64,000 nt of DNA from contig JAWPHD010000089.1 in the NCBI GenBank assembly GCA_037043455.1, positions 62,001-126,000 of the forward strand. Reading direction: 5' to 3'. The DNA comes from Cyrtodaria siliqua (lineage: Eukaryota > Mollusca > Bivalvia > Adapedonta > Hiatellidae). The translations under genes were made by a program, and so were the position numbers. Within the stretch, counting starts at the first letter, position 1, and the number at the start of each line of letters is the position of its first letter. The notes below the pieces were generated by a model that was not told where the DNA came from, did no database searches, and saw nothing but the letters and a program-made list of their open reading frames with translations. Positions 10,964 through 21,344 of the stretch are shown piece by piece.

Positions 10964-11528
10964 CATGCTCCGAGGATAAACTGATAACATGGTTCACCTG
11001 GTCCACGTCTCTATCCGACAGATGATCTAAGGGTGGTGATTTGCCAAAGGAAAGATCGAAGAAACACATTGGTGCCCCAGAGGCCTGGACCTGTGATATC
11101 CGGATTCAGACCTATCATGCTATCCACTTTGGAAAATCATTTTTCAAATCAACAAATACAATGCAAATGTCACAATGCTTTTAAGGAAATAATTTGGATA
11201 TTCTAGTAGATCAAGGAATGTCCTCATGTTGCTCCTAATATTTACAAAATGTTACTGCTTTCTGTCCTTGCACTGTTTGAGCCTTACCCTGTTGTGGCAT
11301 GGTGGAGACCATACGTAATGTGACACACTGGTATCTAAGAACTGTTCATTTTGCTCTTCAATGATTTTTCACCCTTTAGGGAATGGTACCAGTACCCATT
11401 CAATAGGAAAATTTGAGTTGTTTTGCCTTAACTAGGAATGTTTCACGATCAAGCAAAAGCAAAAATGCATGCTAACTAAATACTTTGCGAACACATTACC
11501 TTGTATACATGCACAGTACAGCTGTCTA
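10964..11528. other. Possible decayed coding sequence, then unique DNA
   Basis: Bases 11026-11184 form an uninterrupted frame of 52 codons after a TGA, with relatively balanced codons (GCC, CAG, CCA, TGG). It may belong with the frame at 10790. Bases 11185-11528 are unique, with no feature seen. Confidence 0.25.
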
Positions 11529-12731
11529 TTGTTTGGGGCGCTTGTTTTAGCCAAAGGTTTTTTGGACTTTTCAGACAAAATTCATCTACTACCTAAATAA
11601 GTTGTATATCAGTGAAACAGACATTTTTAGCTGTAAATAAAAATACCTTACTTTTCAAAATCGGTTGAGAAATAAAAATTTCATGTGCGAAAGGCCATAC
11701 CAATTTGATAATTAGTTCTTTGGATTTTCAGGGGAAAAAAGAGGAGGGAGCGATTTTTTTTTTTTGGATTTTTTTTTTCCTGATTTTTAACAGGCTAGTG
11801 CTTTTAACCTTAAGCAAGCGGGTTATTTTTGTTCTTTTTTTTCGTCAGCCATTTATTTTACATGAGGGCAATTTTTTTTAGTTTTTATTTTATGATCGTC
11901 GATCTCTTGATGCGGACGTTCAGGAGAACGACGAATCAGATTGGTATGACCTTATACCGTTGAAGATTGTAGATTTCAATCCATATTTTTTCGAAAGCAC
12001 GTTGCCACTCATTTTTTTCATCTATCAATGCTTGCCTCCGCTATACAGATTACTTGGAAGCGCTTACTAACCCCGACGTGCACTGTAGTGAAAAAACAAC
12101 AATAAATAATACGGCAACTGTCTTTACAAATATCAGACGAAAATAAGAAGCGGGCATACTATTTTTGTATTTCTTCTTTGGTCAACTTTTTTTTTAAATG
12201 CGGGCGGATTTTCTTTTTTTTCGTCAGCCATTTATTTTACAAGCAGGCGATTTTTTTTAGTTTTTATTATATGATCGTCGATCTCTTGATGCGGACGTTC
12301 CGGAGAACGACAAATCAGATTGGTATGGCCAAAGCTGTTTTAGAAGGCTCATTTTCAATGCAAAATTCTGCTGCATAAAAAAATTGAATTTTTTTTTTTA
12401 GAATTTGTATCCAAAAATGATTTTAAATTATTGGATATTAGTAAATTAATACACACTGAAAGTTTTATAGCAAACTATGAAGGATAACTGAAGCTATTTG
12501 AAATTTCTTAAATTTCTGCTGTTCCATCAACAACGAATTTAAATGGGAAAAGGCCCATCAAAAAATCATTTTAGATGTAAAATATTTATTTCTCAACCAA
12601 TTTTCAAAAGTAAAGTATTTTTATTTACCACTAAAAATGCCAGTTCTAATGAAATGTAACTGATGTACGTATTATTTAAATTGCTCAAGTTACTGCATAA
12701 AACCTTTGGCTGAAACAAGCGCCCCAAACAA
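11529..12731. mobile_element. 1.2-kb DNA transposon with long terminal inverted repeats
   Basis: The left end TTGTTTGGGGCGCTTGTTTT is mirrored at the right end by GCTGAAACAAGCGCCCCAAACAA. The inverted similarity continues inward for about 170 bp (AAATAAAAATACCTTAC against GTAAAGTATTTTTATTT; CGGTTGAGAAATAAA against TTTATTTCTCAACC). Both edges are flanked by TA (11527-11528 and 12732-12733), which reads as a TA target duplication. The TA target fits the Tc1/mariner group, but no transposase is present, so it is non-autonomous. The interior is very T-rich and holds a long direct duplication. A 66-codon frame at 12178-12378 lies in this interior and is not credible. Confidence 0.75.
11834..12330. 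repeat. 118-bp direct duplication inside the long-TIR transposon
   Basis: Bases 11834-11952 and 12213-12330 match closely. Both run from TTTTTTCGTCAGCC through GATCGTCGATCTCTTGATGC to ACGAATCAGATTGGTATG (ACAAATCAG in the second). The GC content of the GATCGTCGATC...GGAGAACGAC core is far above that of the rest of the element. Confidence 0.85.
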
Positions 12732-12929
12732 TAATGACAATTGATGATCTTTAAAGACAAGCTTCCAGCAACAAATTTGTTTTGTTTTAATTACAAAATT
12801 TAAATTGCTTTCAGTAGGCAATATTTCACACCATAATTGGGGAAAAAACATACTTTTTGTAATTGGGAACGGGTCCTTTTAAGGAGAAATAACATTGCTC
12901 TTTATGGTTATAAGCTACACACGCACCAG

Positions 12930-13114
12930 TGAGTTTCATCAGTGTGTTTTCCTTAACCTCGTGCGGCAGATTGAGAGGTAAACCAGGTGACCAAGAGTAT
13001 CGAAGTCAATTCCCTCGTTAATAACGTTCCCAGATCCCAAAGTAACCTTCCCCTCTCTCTGGGGCATCTCTAAATAACCAGTAACATGTTGATGAACAGT
13101 TAAACAACATTCAA
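12930..13114 (+). mobile_element. SINE family A, 5'-truncated copy
   Basis: It matches the 3' part of the full SINE at 20000-20329: ACCTTCCCCTCTCTCTGGGG, then CTCTAAATAACC, TGTTGATGAACAG and TTAAACAACATTCAATAG. The tRNA head and part of the body are lost or decayed. Confidence 0.75.
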
Positions 13115-13454
13115 TAGATGCTAGTTGGGTTTGATGCCGATGGGAAAATTGAGCCGAGCCTAGGATTAAAAGGAAGAGACAGTGTATTAGCCAGTCAACT
13201 GTGCAGCCGTATTTTTTGCACGTCTGTCATTTGGTAGGTTGGGTGGGGGTAAAAGCTTCTTCTTTTTTCCTTCTTCTTTTATGCTAAACAATGCTTCCCA
13301 CCTCTTACTTCCTCAATTTTGTTATATTTTGTATACATTTATAGAAAAAAGATGATTTAAAATGTACATTTTTCACCTTTATCTGAATTTTTTTTATTTT
13401 GCAAGCTCAGTTTGCATATTTGCACACCTAAGTCTTGAATTTCTGCCTAATTCA
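13115..13454. other. Unique sequence, no gene seen
   Basis: A T/C-rich stretch (TTCTTCTTTTTTCCTTCTTC) lies near 13257-13280. Two short overlapping frames start at 13362 and 13435 and run into the foldback below; neither is credible. Confidence 0.3.
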
Positions 13455-13554
13455 CTTGGAAGTAGGGTTGGATATGGTTCAAATGAAACGGTACAGTACC
13501 GGTACCACCAAAATGATACGATACCAACGGGTACGGGTGTCCTACCCTACTTGG
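13455..13554. repeat. 100-bp imperfect palindrome
   Basis: CTTGGAAGTAGGGTTGGATA at the left is mirrored by GTCCTACCCTACTTGG at the right. The centre is the self-complementary GTACCGGTAC. It is probably a small foldback element or the terminus of one. Confidence 0.5.
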
Positions 13555-13598
13555 AAGAGACATCATCATCAAACATATCGACAGTCTTATGACGTGAC

Positions 13599-13725
13599 GA
13601 ACAGCAGAAGCATGACAAGTCCAAAGTTATCTGTCACTCTGTATAACCAGGCATGATAACAACAGAACAGCAGAAGCATGACAAGTCCTAAGTTATCTGT
13701 CACTCTGTATAACCAGGCATGATAA
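13599..13725. repeat. 66-bp tandem duplication, two units
   Basis: The unit starts GAACAGCAGAAGCATGACAA and ends ACCAGGCATGATAA. The two copies differ by about one substitution (CCAAAG versus CCTAAG) and a one-base change at the end, so the duplication is recent. Sequence 13726-14021 after it is unique. Confidence 0.92.
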
Positions 13726-14021
13726 ACAACAATGCAGGCTGGCCTTTACAACTATTTCATCCTATAATGATTAAAGTTTTAATTAAATTTAACTTATTAG
13801 ACTTGCAATCATGCACTGTTGCACGGCAAATTGCAATCATTACTGCATTGTTACAGACGTGCAGCACATTGCAGTTAATTACTCATTATTACAGGGTTGT
13901 CCTATAGCAGCATACAATGTATGTCACTTTAATAGATGAGTTAATTTCGCAATATCAGCCAAAAATGCGTAATTATGTGGTAAAATGCAGCTAGAGGAAG
14001 TGTGTTGCGTACGGACACACT

Positions 14022-14125
14022 AATGTAACCCAGTGGCTCCAATGAGACTCGAACCCAGAATCCCCAGATTGATTGTTATGTATTTGTCATGGTTACCTAG
14101 ACAACACTACTAACCTCGCAGACGA
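14022..14125 (-). mobile_element. Decayed tRNA-headed SINE fragment
   Basis: On the minus strand a good B box (GGGTTCGAGTCTC) follows CTGGGGATTCT, with GGTAACCATGACAA upstream in the A-box region. The A box itself is poor. The combination resembles tRNA-derived SINE heads common in molluscs, but no body can be recognised. Confidence 0.4.
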
Positions 14126-14525
14126 CATTTTCAAAATAAATATTCATTCTGTTGGAGAACCACGTTTAGGCATAGCTACTGAAATGGTTAACACGGATTC
14201 ATTCCGATTTATTAGAAATTAAGCCATATAATTATAAAACGGCACATTGAATTATTGATACTTGCATGGTGACAAAGTAATTGCTATTCGAATGACTTTA
14301 AATGTAACCTGGTGGAAAGATGATCAATTTGTATTTTTTGTATCATTTATTATTCATGATTATCCATAAATGAAGAGACATCCTAATTACCGGATTATAC
14401 AAACCACATTAAAAGTGTAAGCCATTGTAAAATGTGTATTAAAAGCAAAACGACATCAACAACTCTCAATACTAGTTATTAGCCAATGAAGTGTGGTTTT
14501 AAATCCCGTCAACACATCACACATT
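14126..14525. other. Unique TAAT-rich sequence, no gene
   Basis: There are many homeodomain-type words (AATTATTGATA, TCATTTATTATTCATGATTATC, CCTAATTACC). It could be regulatory; no exon or repeat seen. Confidence 0.25.
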
Positions 14526-14790
14526 CAGGGGTGTAGCTAGGCCCAATTGACAGCATAGACCCATGTTTAAATTTATCCTACCGAGATTTGGCATGCTCCC
14601 CCAGACATTTTTTAAAGTGCATTCTGACGTTTATTTCATAACGTTATATTGTTTATAGATACACAAAGTAGACAAATATATCTGAAAATAACCCACTACC
14701 TCCCCCATTTGTATTCCATATTTAAAAAAACTGTTATTTGTTTTTAATTTCTGAAAATTAGGCCTAGGCCCGGGCCTATGGTGCCTTCGC
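14526..14790. mobile_element. Interspersed repeat, GGGGYGTAGCTAGG family, copy 1
   Basis: It opens with AGGGGTGTAGCTAGGCCC and has GGCATGCTCCCCCAGA about 60 bp in. A second copy at 23391-23702 opens with AGGGGCGTAGCTAGGGAC and has GGGATGCTCCCTCGGA in the same place. Both have T-rich interiors. The 3' boundary is approximate and no coding capacity is seen. Confidence 0.55.
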
Positions 14791-15816
14791 AAAGCCACAT
14801 CAATGATATTGGTAAGCAAAACAGAAAGTGATGAAGATTCCAATAAGACATGCAAAGCTGAGCTACTATAAGGTCATCATGGACACAGCAACCTCAGAGG
14901 GAGATGAAATGAAGGATGAAGACTCACATCAGACAAGCCTCAGCCAGAGCTTGAATACACATTGTGCATATCCTGCAGCTCTATAAATCCCAATGCCTTA
15001 CACTCTAAGCGAAAATAGTATCAAGTCCACAGGACATTTGGTCGGACAAACTGAAATTTGTTGTCTGACCGGACAATTTCTTGTCTGACCGAAAAGTTTA
15101 AGCCATATTTTTGTTAAAAGCAATAAAATGCTTGCACCATTAAACACAGACAATTCTATCCGTTTAAAAGATATTCATTTATTGTGCTATGACCGATTCA
15201 ATAAAAATGCAGGGACCAAACTTTTTAAATTTTTATTTACTTTTTATATTTTTAGGATCGCGCAGCAATTCACGGTAAAAAAATGTACCAGGTCCCGCAA
15301 ATTAAACCATCCAAAAGTAGGTGCACGTTCGCTGTGTTATTAATCAGCTTGCATTTGTGAATAAACATTTATTTAAAAGCGTTCTAACGATACATACTTG
15401 TCATAAATATGGCTTCAAATTACAAGCGATAAAAACGCGGATTTCTAGTAGGATATTAGTTTTAAAATTGGCCGGACACTCGATGGAAAATTATAAGCGA
15501 TAAAACGCGATTTCTGTTAGGATTTTAGTCTTAAAAATTGCCAGACACTTGGACCGACTCACGGGAATTTTTTGCCGTACATTTCAAAAATGTGCCTGTC
15601 ATGTCCGAAGGACCGACGTTTTTTGTGGAGACTGTCCTTAACCAAGAAGCTACTAAGGAGGCAAGTAAAAATCTAACAGGGTTGAGTATTAGCTGTTGTC
15701 CTAAACAGCATATGTGTTGCTATTTTACAGGGGAAAATTTATTTATTTTTCACAGGGAGGGATTTAAGAAAATATTCATCTTATTGGTTTATTCACATTT
15801 AGGCAGTATTTTCAGA
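14791..15816. other. Unique sequence with short local duplications
   Basis: Bases 15030-15095 contain several GTCTGACCGGACAA/GTCGGACAAACTG words. Near 15420-15530 ATAAAAACGCGGATTTCTAGTAGGAT and ATAAAACGCGATTTCTGTTAGGAT repeat about 69 bp apart, followed by GCCGGACACT and GCCAGACACT. It may be an old tandem-unit element. No gene. A 93-codon frame at 15538-15819 has no supporting signals. Confidence 0.35.
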
Positions 15817-16132
15817 TAAGGCCAAAAAAGATAAATACCTGTGTTTCCGGTGGCCTGACTGACCCTATTTTTAAGGGGCCGACCCTAAAACCTTTTTTTT
15901 TTTAATTTGTTCTGAACGATCGATTTATCACAATATATCGAGGTAAACTGACATCACAGAGCAACTTTCAGTTGTATCATCAACTTTATGGGGTTTATGT
16001 GATAAATACATGTAGAATCTCACAATATCTAAATATCTAGCTCCCAAAAAAAGAAAAGAAAAAAAAATGCCAACCGACCTACTCAATTTTTTTAGAGCAT
16101 GCAATAGGAAACACACCTTTTTTTTTTGCCTA
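15817..16132. mobile_element. MITE family D (TAGGCC), diverged copy
   Basis: The left end TAAGGCCAAAAAAGATAAAT, then ACCTGTGTTTCC, is mirrored by the right end GGAAACACACCTTTTTT, then GCCTA. Inside are GGGGCCGACCC and CCAACCGACCTACTC, words shared with the copies at 23752-24026 and 63236-63747. TA borders fit a TA target. Confidence 0.6.
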
Positions 16133-16486
16133 AGAAAAGAGCCTTCAAGAATAGTTAAAAAAACAACAACGACACATCAGATTGTGGGTAAAAAGCCAAA
16201 ACTGCTCTAGTTTCTGCCTTATAAGATCTGTCACAGAGAAATTCGAGCTCAGTATCCTATAATTTGGTCAAAATGGACAAAACAGCAAGGATCGGCCATG
16301 CTACTTCAAGGATGTCTGCCAGACGGAATAATGAGATGTTACTGACACCGTCACCATCACATCCAGCATTGTGTCAACTGCAGCATAGACAGGACCCCTC
16401 ATTATCCTACCCTCAGTTACAAATTTTCCCATCAGTCCGAGAGTACACCATGGAACAATTATTGTTACAGTATACCATACTAGTAA
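16133..16486. other. Unique stretch with unassigned open frames
   Basis: Bases about 16260-16500 are open on both strands (80 codons plus, 71 codons minus). They are richer in GC than their surroundings. Neither peptide looks like a known family and no start or splice context decides between them, so no CDS is called. Confidence 0.3.
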
Positions 16487-17385
16487 CTCAAGTAGTGAAC
16501 AGATGAGAAAACACAAATTCAGTTACAAAATTAGTGAGCAGATAAGAAAACACAGTTTTACAAAAGTAGTGAGCACTCGGGTTAGGAAAACAAAATTAGT
16601 AACAAAAGTAATGAGCAGATAAGAAAACATGATTTTAGTAAAGTAATGAGCATGAAAAAATGGGATTTTAGTTAGTAACAAAACGTAAGTGAGCAGATGA
16701 GAAAACATGAATTTAGAAACAAAAGAAATTAGACGGGGTTGTTTTTGTAACAAAAACATATGTCTCCCCCCATAATTTATGAACCAACCTGGCTGAAAAT
16801 TGCGCTCTGCACGTCAGTTGATATGGTGTGCATTTGTCCAAGTTATTTCAAAATCCCTCAAGCTGAGTTCAAGAGAGATGGAGTCAACACAAAATATAGT
16901 GCATATGACCTTCGACCTCTAAATGTGACCTTGACCTTGAACGTACATGGCTGGAAGTTGCGCTCTGCATGTCGTATCGATATGGTGAACAATTGTGGCA
17001 ATTTATTTTAAAATCCCTAAAGCGGTTCAAGAGATATGGTGAAGACACGAAATATAGTGCATATGACCTTCGACCTCCAAGTGTGACCTTGACCGGACGT
17101 GGCTGGAAGTTGCGCTCTGCACGTCGTCTCGATATGGTGAACATTTGTGGCAAGTTATTTCAAAATCCCTCAAGCGGTTCAAGAGATATGGTGGAGACAT
17201 GACTTGATCCAGACAGACAGACATCCAAGCTAAAAACATTATGACTCCCCAGTATGGGGGGAGATAATGAGCAGATTAGACAACAAAATTTTAGTAACAA
17301 AACTAGTGGGCAGATGAGAATTTAATATAATTTTAGTTACAAAAGTAGTCACCAGATTAGAAAACATCATTCTCTTAAACCATTT
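16487..17385. repeat. About 40-bp minisatellite split by a transposon
   Basis: Units of the form GTGAGCAGATGAGAAAACAT followed by GATTTTAGTTACAAAAGTA run from 16487 to about 16730. They stop at the element 16731-17266 and resume at 17267 (AATGAGCAGATTAGACAACA) to about 17385. The array was therefore present before the element arrived. Confidence 0.8.
16731..17266 (+). mobile_element. Tandem-unit DNA element (GACCTTGACC family), short copy
   Basis: It opens with GACGGGGTTGTTTTTGTAAC, then AAAAACATATGTCTCC. It carries about three units of roughly 160 bp, each with TTGCGCTCTGCACGTCG, GATATGGTGAACA, AAATCCCTCAAGCGGTTC and CATATGACCTTCGACCTC. It ends with GACAGACAGACATCCAAGC and a terminal hairpin ACTCCCC/GGGGGGAG. 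Same family as 62137-63913. No protein; the frames of 70-89 codons on both strands are repeats of the unit. Confidence 0.8.
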
Positions 17386-17470
17386 TGGCGCCAAAATTAT
17401 ATTTGAAAAGTCTGTATTGTAGTATAACAAAGTGATAACGGGTTTAATACCTATGAATAATATCAAACTA

Positions 17471-17850
17471 ATGCTCCCTATTTTCTTGCCTTGCTCCCTA
17501 TTTTCTTGCCATGCTCCCTATTTTCTTGCCTTGCTCACTATTTTCTTGTCTTGCTCCCTTATAATAATCTTCTTGTTTTGATATTTTCTTGCCTTGTTCC
17601 CTATTTTCTTTTTCTTGCCTCGCTCCCTATTTTCTTGTCTTGCTCTCTATTTTCTTGTCTTCTCCCTATTTTTTTGCCTTGCTCACTGATTTCTTGCCTT
17701 GCTCACTATTTTCTTGTCTTGCTCCCTTTCTTCCTTGTTTTGCTATTTTCTTGTTTTGCTCCCTGTTTGTCTTTGTCTTGGTCACTATTTTCTCAACTTG
17801 CCCCCTATTTTCTTATATTGCTCCCTATTTTCTGGCCTTTCTCCTTACTA
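17471..17850. repeat. 20-bp C/T-rich minisatellite, about 19 units
   Basis: The unit is TTGCTCCCTATTTTCTTGCC. Units vary by TTGTCTT, TTGTTTTG and small deletions. The plus strand is stop-free over much of the array and gives frames of up to 175 codons, rich in Phe, Leu, Cys and Ser. They are by-products of the repeat. Confidence 0.9.
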
Positions 17851-18560
17851 CTCAAGCACGCAGGCGACAAAATTATTCATAAAAATTATGTTATAGTAAT
17901 TTCAGTTATCAATAATGAATCTATTAACAACAACAACAACAACAACATAGCTAAAACACATCTTTTCTTTGGCCAAATTGAACACACATGTCGAGGGGTC
18001 AAGGCAGAACTGGTCTAACTATATATAAAGAAAGAACCAGATACAATAGTTTCGCCCCCAATATATTCTCTATAAAAATCCATTACAATTTTTGCTCTAC
18101 CACATTAAACAAAACTGTAAAAATTATTTTGTAATAATTAGGTGTCAACAACCTTCCCATTTGGTGATTTGTTCAGGGACTGTACCTGACAACTTTTGTA
18201 TTGAAGTCCCAGCATGCTTCTTCTCGACACTGATTTTTACAATCCCGCTAATTTATCAAGTAAATGATGTAAATAGAGATTATTGAACTGCTGGATTCGA
18301 TTTTTTTTTTCAGCAGCAGACGTGAGCGAATGAAAAATCAACATGTCTGCCATTGATTGAAAGATTACTTTATAATCAAACACAGCAATAATTAAATTAT
18401 CCATTTTATTTGTAAAAACGATTTTAACCAAAATTTAATTTTGCGATTTGTTTGAACATTCACAGCAAATATTGATGACATCATAAAAACTTTATAAACT
18501 CAACTACACAGTTACAGCTAATTTATTTCAAAGTTAATCTCTCAGATTCATTTATTTTTG
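17851..18560. other. Unique sequence with an (AAC)n run
   Basis: A short (AAC)7 microsatellite lies at 17926-17947. The rest is unique and AT-rich with no gene seen. Confidence 0.35.
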
Positions 18561-18752
18561 ATTATGAATTTCCTTTCTGCAAGTATGAGGAAGCTATCCA
18601 GCTGGCTTGTGGAACTTCCGTCAGTGGTTCTACCCAGGTGCCCACCCATGCACGAAAATTACCCGGTGGGGCACCTGGGGTCTTCCTCCACTGATGGTAG
18701 CTGGAAAGTCGCCATATGATCTTAGCTGCTGTTGCAACTATAAAACCCAATT
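18561..18752 (+). mobile_element. SINE body, 5'-truncated (family D2)
   Basis: TATGAGGAAGCTATCCAGCT, GTGGTTCTACCCAGGTGCCC... (read here as AGTGGTTCTACCCAGGTG), GGGGCACCTGGGGTCTTCC and GCTGGAAAGTCGCCATATGA follow in the order I know from a tRNA-derived SINE widespread in bivalves. The tRNA head is missing. The central GTTCTACCCAGG word is shared with SINE family B in this window. The inverted pair CAGGTGCCC/GGGGCACCTG gives a strong hairpin. A 91-codon frame over it is not credible. Confidence 0.75.
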
Positions 18753-19558
18753 AAATTCAATGCTGTGCAGTATTATCGGTTTATCGGTGTATTGTGATTA
18801 TAAAGACCTCAAAATAATATGTACCGTGATGTTTTTTGTAACATACCGGTTCATACCGGTTTTCTCTACATATGTTTTTTGATTATGAAAGTAAATCGTA
18901 ATCTGCAACTAAGATCTATTTCTAACTTTGTATGGTTCCCGTATTTGTAATACAATCGTAAATACACATATTGGGAAGTGGGCACCATCATAGTTCCAAT
19001 AATATCTGGTGTTCAAGTGATTGAGAAATGTTAAAAACAAAAGAGCAAAATCGTGTGTTTGGGATCACTTTGAGCTTATAAAAGGGCACTACAATAGTAG
19101 ATCTAGGCAATGTTGCATTTTGTAATTGCTCCGGCAGCACAACACATTTGGTAACTCACTTGCGAAGACATTACTCGACGTTGAATACAAATTCAAAACA
19201 GAAAGCAGACGTTGCCAACATCGGAACTGCAATGAGTAATGTTTCTCCATTCTCAAGCACAACCAACATTGCATCACGTTATGTCGTCTGCATCAAAGTG
19301 CACCAGGAAATCAGAAACTATCAACGCAATTGTACAAGACAATATATCGCTATACGTATTTTGGATGCGAAACTGTTCCAATAAAACCTTATACACTTGC
19401 TGTAACGTTTTAACTGTACCAAATACGTTTTATATAAAAGATTACAAAATAATTTCAGTATAACCAAATATGTTAAAATAAACCATATTAATTACATAAA
19501 ACCCAGCACTACTGAATATCGTCAGAAGCAATAAATACAGTCTTATGATTCATAAATA
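18753..19558. other. Unique AT-rich sequence, no gene seen
   Basis: CATACCGGTTCATACCGGTT at 18843-18860 is a small direct duplication. Overlapping frames of 62-78 codons at 19089-19463 lack start and splice context and are not called. Confidence 0.3.
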
Positions 19559-19807
19559 TACTGAGTTGCAAAAGAAAGTGGACACTAGAGTTTTGTTTAG
19601 ATTTAATTGTATAAAGTTTGTTTAGAATTAAATTGACAAATTCCAAAATGAATATGCCATGTTTAGTACCAAAGTTTTTATCATTCCATTGCCAATATCA
19701 TGTTGTCATTTGTTTTTAAATAGGCTGAAGGGACTGTTGGTTGATAAAGAGGATAGGGTGTAAAGTAACATTTTCAAAATGTCCAGTTTCTTTTGCAACT
19801 CAGTATA
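19559..19807. mobile_element. MITE with 26-bp inverted termini, TA-flanked
   Basis: The left end TACTGAGTTGCAAAAGAAAG, then TGGACA, is matched in inverted orientation by TGTCCAGTTTC, then TTTTGCAACTCAGTA. There is one mismatch. TATA lies at both junctions, so the target is TA. The 250-bp interior is AT-rich with no coding capacity. TIR length and TA target fit a Tc1/mariner-type MITE. Confidence 0.82.
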
Positions 19808-19984
19808 CTATATCAACCATAGAACTTATTCAGAAGATTTTAATGTAGATGTATTGTCAGTAAATGTTTTGCACTTTATATAATAGATTATATTTACTGG
19901 ACAGAAGACATTGAGAATTATGTATGGCTATCCAGATTGGAGATCAAGGTTTGCGCACGGGGAATGCAGAAAACTTAAAGCATC

Positions 19985-20344
19985 ATTCATCCTGCATTCG
20001 AGGGCTGGCATGGCGCAGTCGGTAGCGCGGCGGATTTGTAACCGGAGGCCCCGGGTTCAGTCCTCCGTGGTGCCACTGAGTTCCGTCGGTGTGTTCTTGG
20101 GCAAGACACGTTCCCTTAGCCTCGTCCGTCGGATGGGGACGTAAACCGGGCGGTCCCATGTATCGGTCTATCCTCCGAGCACGTTAAAGAACCATAGGAA
20201 TCTATTCGATAATAAGAGTAGGGCAGGTTCCCGGATTCCTATGTATCCTTCCCCTCTCTCTGGGGCGGCTCTAAATAACCTTTACTGTGTTGATGAGCCG
20301 TTAAACAACATTCAATTCAATTCAATTCAATTCATCCTGCATTC
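19985..20344 (+). mobile_element. SINE family A, complete copy with 15-bp target duplication
   Basis: The tRNA head has A box TGGCGCAGTCGG (20011-20022) and B box GGGTTCAGTCC (20053-20063). The anticodon loop position reads TTTGTAA. The body runs through GGGGACGTAAACCGGGCGGT and CCTTCCCCTCTCTCTGGGG, and ends in a (ATTCA)n tail. The 15-bp word ATTCATCCTGCATTC occurs immediately before (19985-19999) and after (20330-20344), a perfect target-site duplication. This shows insertion by reverse transcription from a LINE-type partner. The body resembles molluscan tRNA SINEs such as those grouped as RUDI/V-SINE; that assignment is not verified. A 77-codon frame over it is not coding. Confidence 0.92.
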
Positions 20345-20670
20345 ATGGACTTTTTTCAGTAGACATTTGGGTCATACAAGATGACCTCAATATGTCCTGC
20401 AAACAGGAGAAAATAGAAGGTAGATGATAATTATCCGCAATTGGTCTATTAAATGAGTTACCATGTATGAACAAACATGTTAGGGCAACTTTCATATTGA
20501 AAACATTGCGCAAAACAAATTTTCATCGTCCAAGTTGCTCCTGTCCAACATGTAACGGTATAAGTTGTTTGTACATCTTGTGACCAGTAAAACCTGTGAC
20601 TTACGGAGTAAGTACTCCCCTTACCCATACCCAGAAAAATGTCCTAAAATTTCTAGGGGCGAATTCAATG
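20345..20670. other. Unique sequence, nothing recognised
   Basis: No gene or repeat structure seen between two SINEs. Confidence 0.3.
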
Positions 20671-20822
20671 GTTGGTTGAATGGAGTTTTACATCATTTTC
20701 AGCACATGTTAGGCTATATGACCATCAAATTATTTTTTTTCGTGGTTGAGGCAGATCACCTACTTTTTCCAGGGCGGAATCAGTACTGCATATCTCACGC
20801 TTTCCGTAAGAATCAACACTTT
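20671..20822 (-). mobile_element. SINE family B, 3' part, reverse orientation
   Basis: It matches the reverse complement of the 3' half of the SINE at 22192-22450: GGAGTTTTACATCATTTTCA, GAGGCAGATCACC, TCAGTACTG, TCCGTAAGAATC. The tRNA head is missing. An 87-codon frame overlapping it is not coding. Confidence 0.75.
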
Positions 20823-21344
20823 ATTTGAAGTTGAACAATTAATTCATCATATCAAACTGTTGTAGCTATATATCATCAATAAAGAAAAAATACTCTAGTT
20901 TCTCGTTGACACTTCAATTTATCACCTGAAGTTGCAGAATTAAGTCATTTCAGAAATTTGAAGAGTCATTATGAACTATCAAAATGATTATTAATGCGCA
21001 CGCACACACTCATTGACACTAACTTTTGACCACCAGCCTGTCTATCATCACAAAGGGGTTACTTTTGTTTCTTTCATGAAATGAGTTGACAAATTGTCTT
21101 ATCATTACATTCCTTTCGGCAGGGAAACCGACATCTCCAGAAAATATTTGTGATTGAACTGTTTTCGTATCATTCACACATCATAAGCTTTAAATAATTG
21201 AAATATCCCGATAGCGAAGATGGTTTTAAGCATTATCAATTTATAATTGTTTTCGAGAATATCGATACAGGAATTTGAAGGAGATCCCCTAATTGTTTAT
21301 CTTTTTGTTGATAACAAAGAATAATCAGGTTATCACACACTTTA
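20823..21344. other. Unique AT-rich sequence, no gene seen
   Basis: A short CACACGCACAC-like run is near 21000. No other structure seen. Confidence 0.3.

Noticed and set aside
16264..16516. 80-codon plus and 71-codon minus overlapping frames
   Set aside because: Both strands are open, neither has start or splice support, and no family is recognised.
17491..18018. 175-codon frame rich in Cys, Phe, Leu, Ser
   Set aside because: Product of the 20-bp C/T-rich minisatellite.
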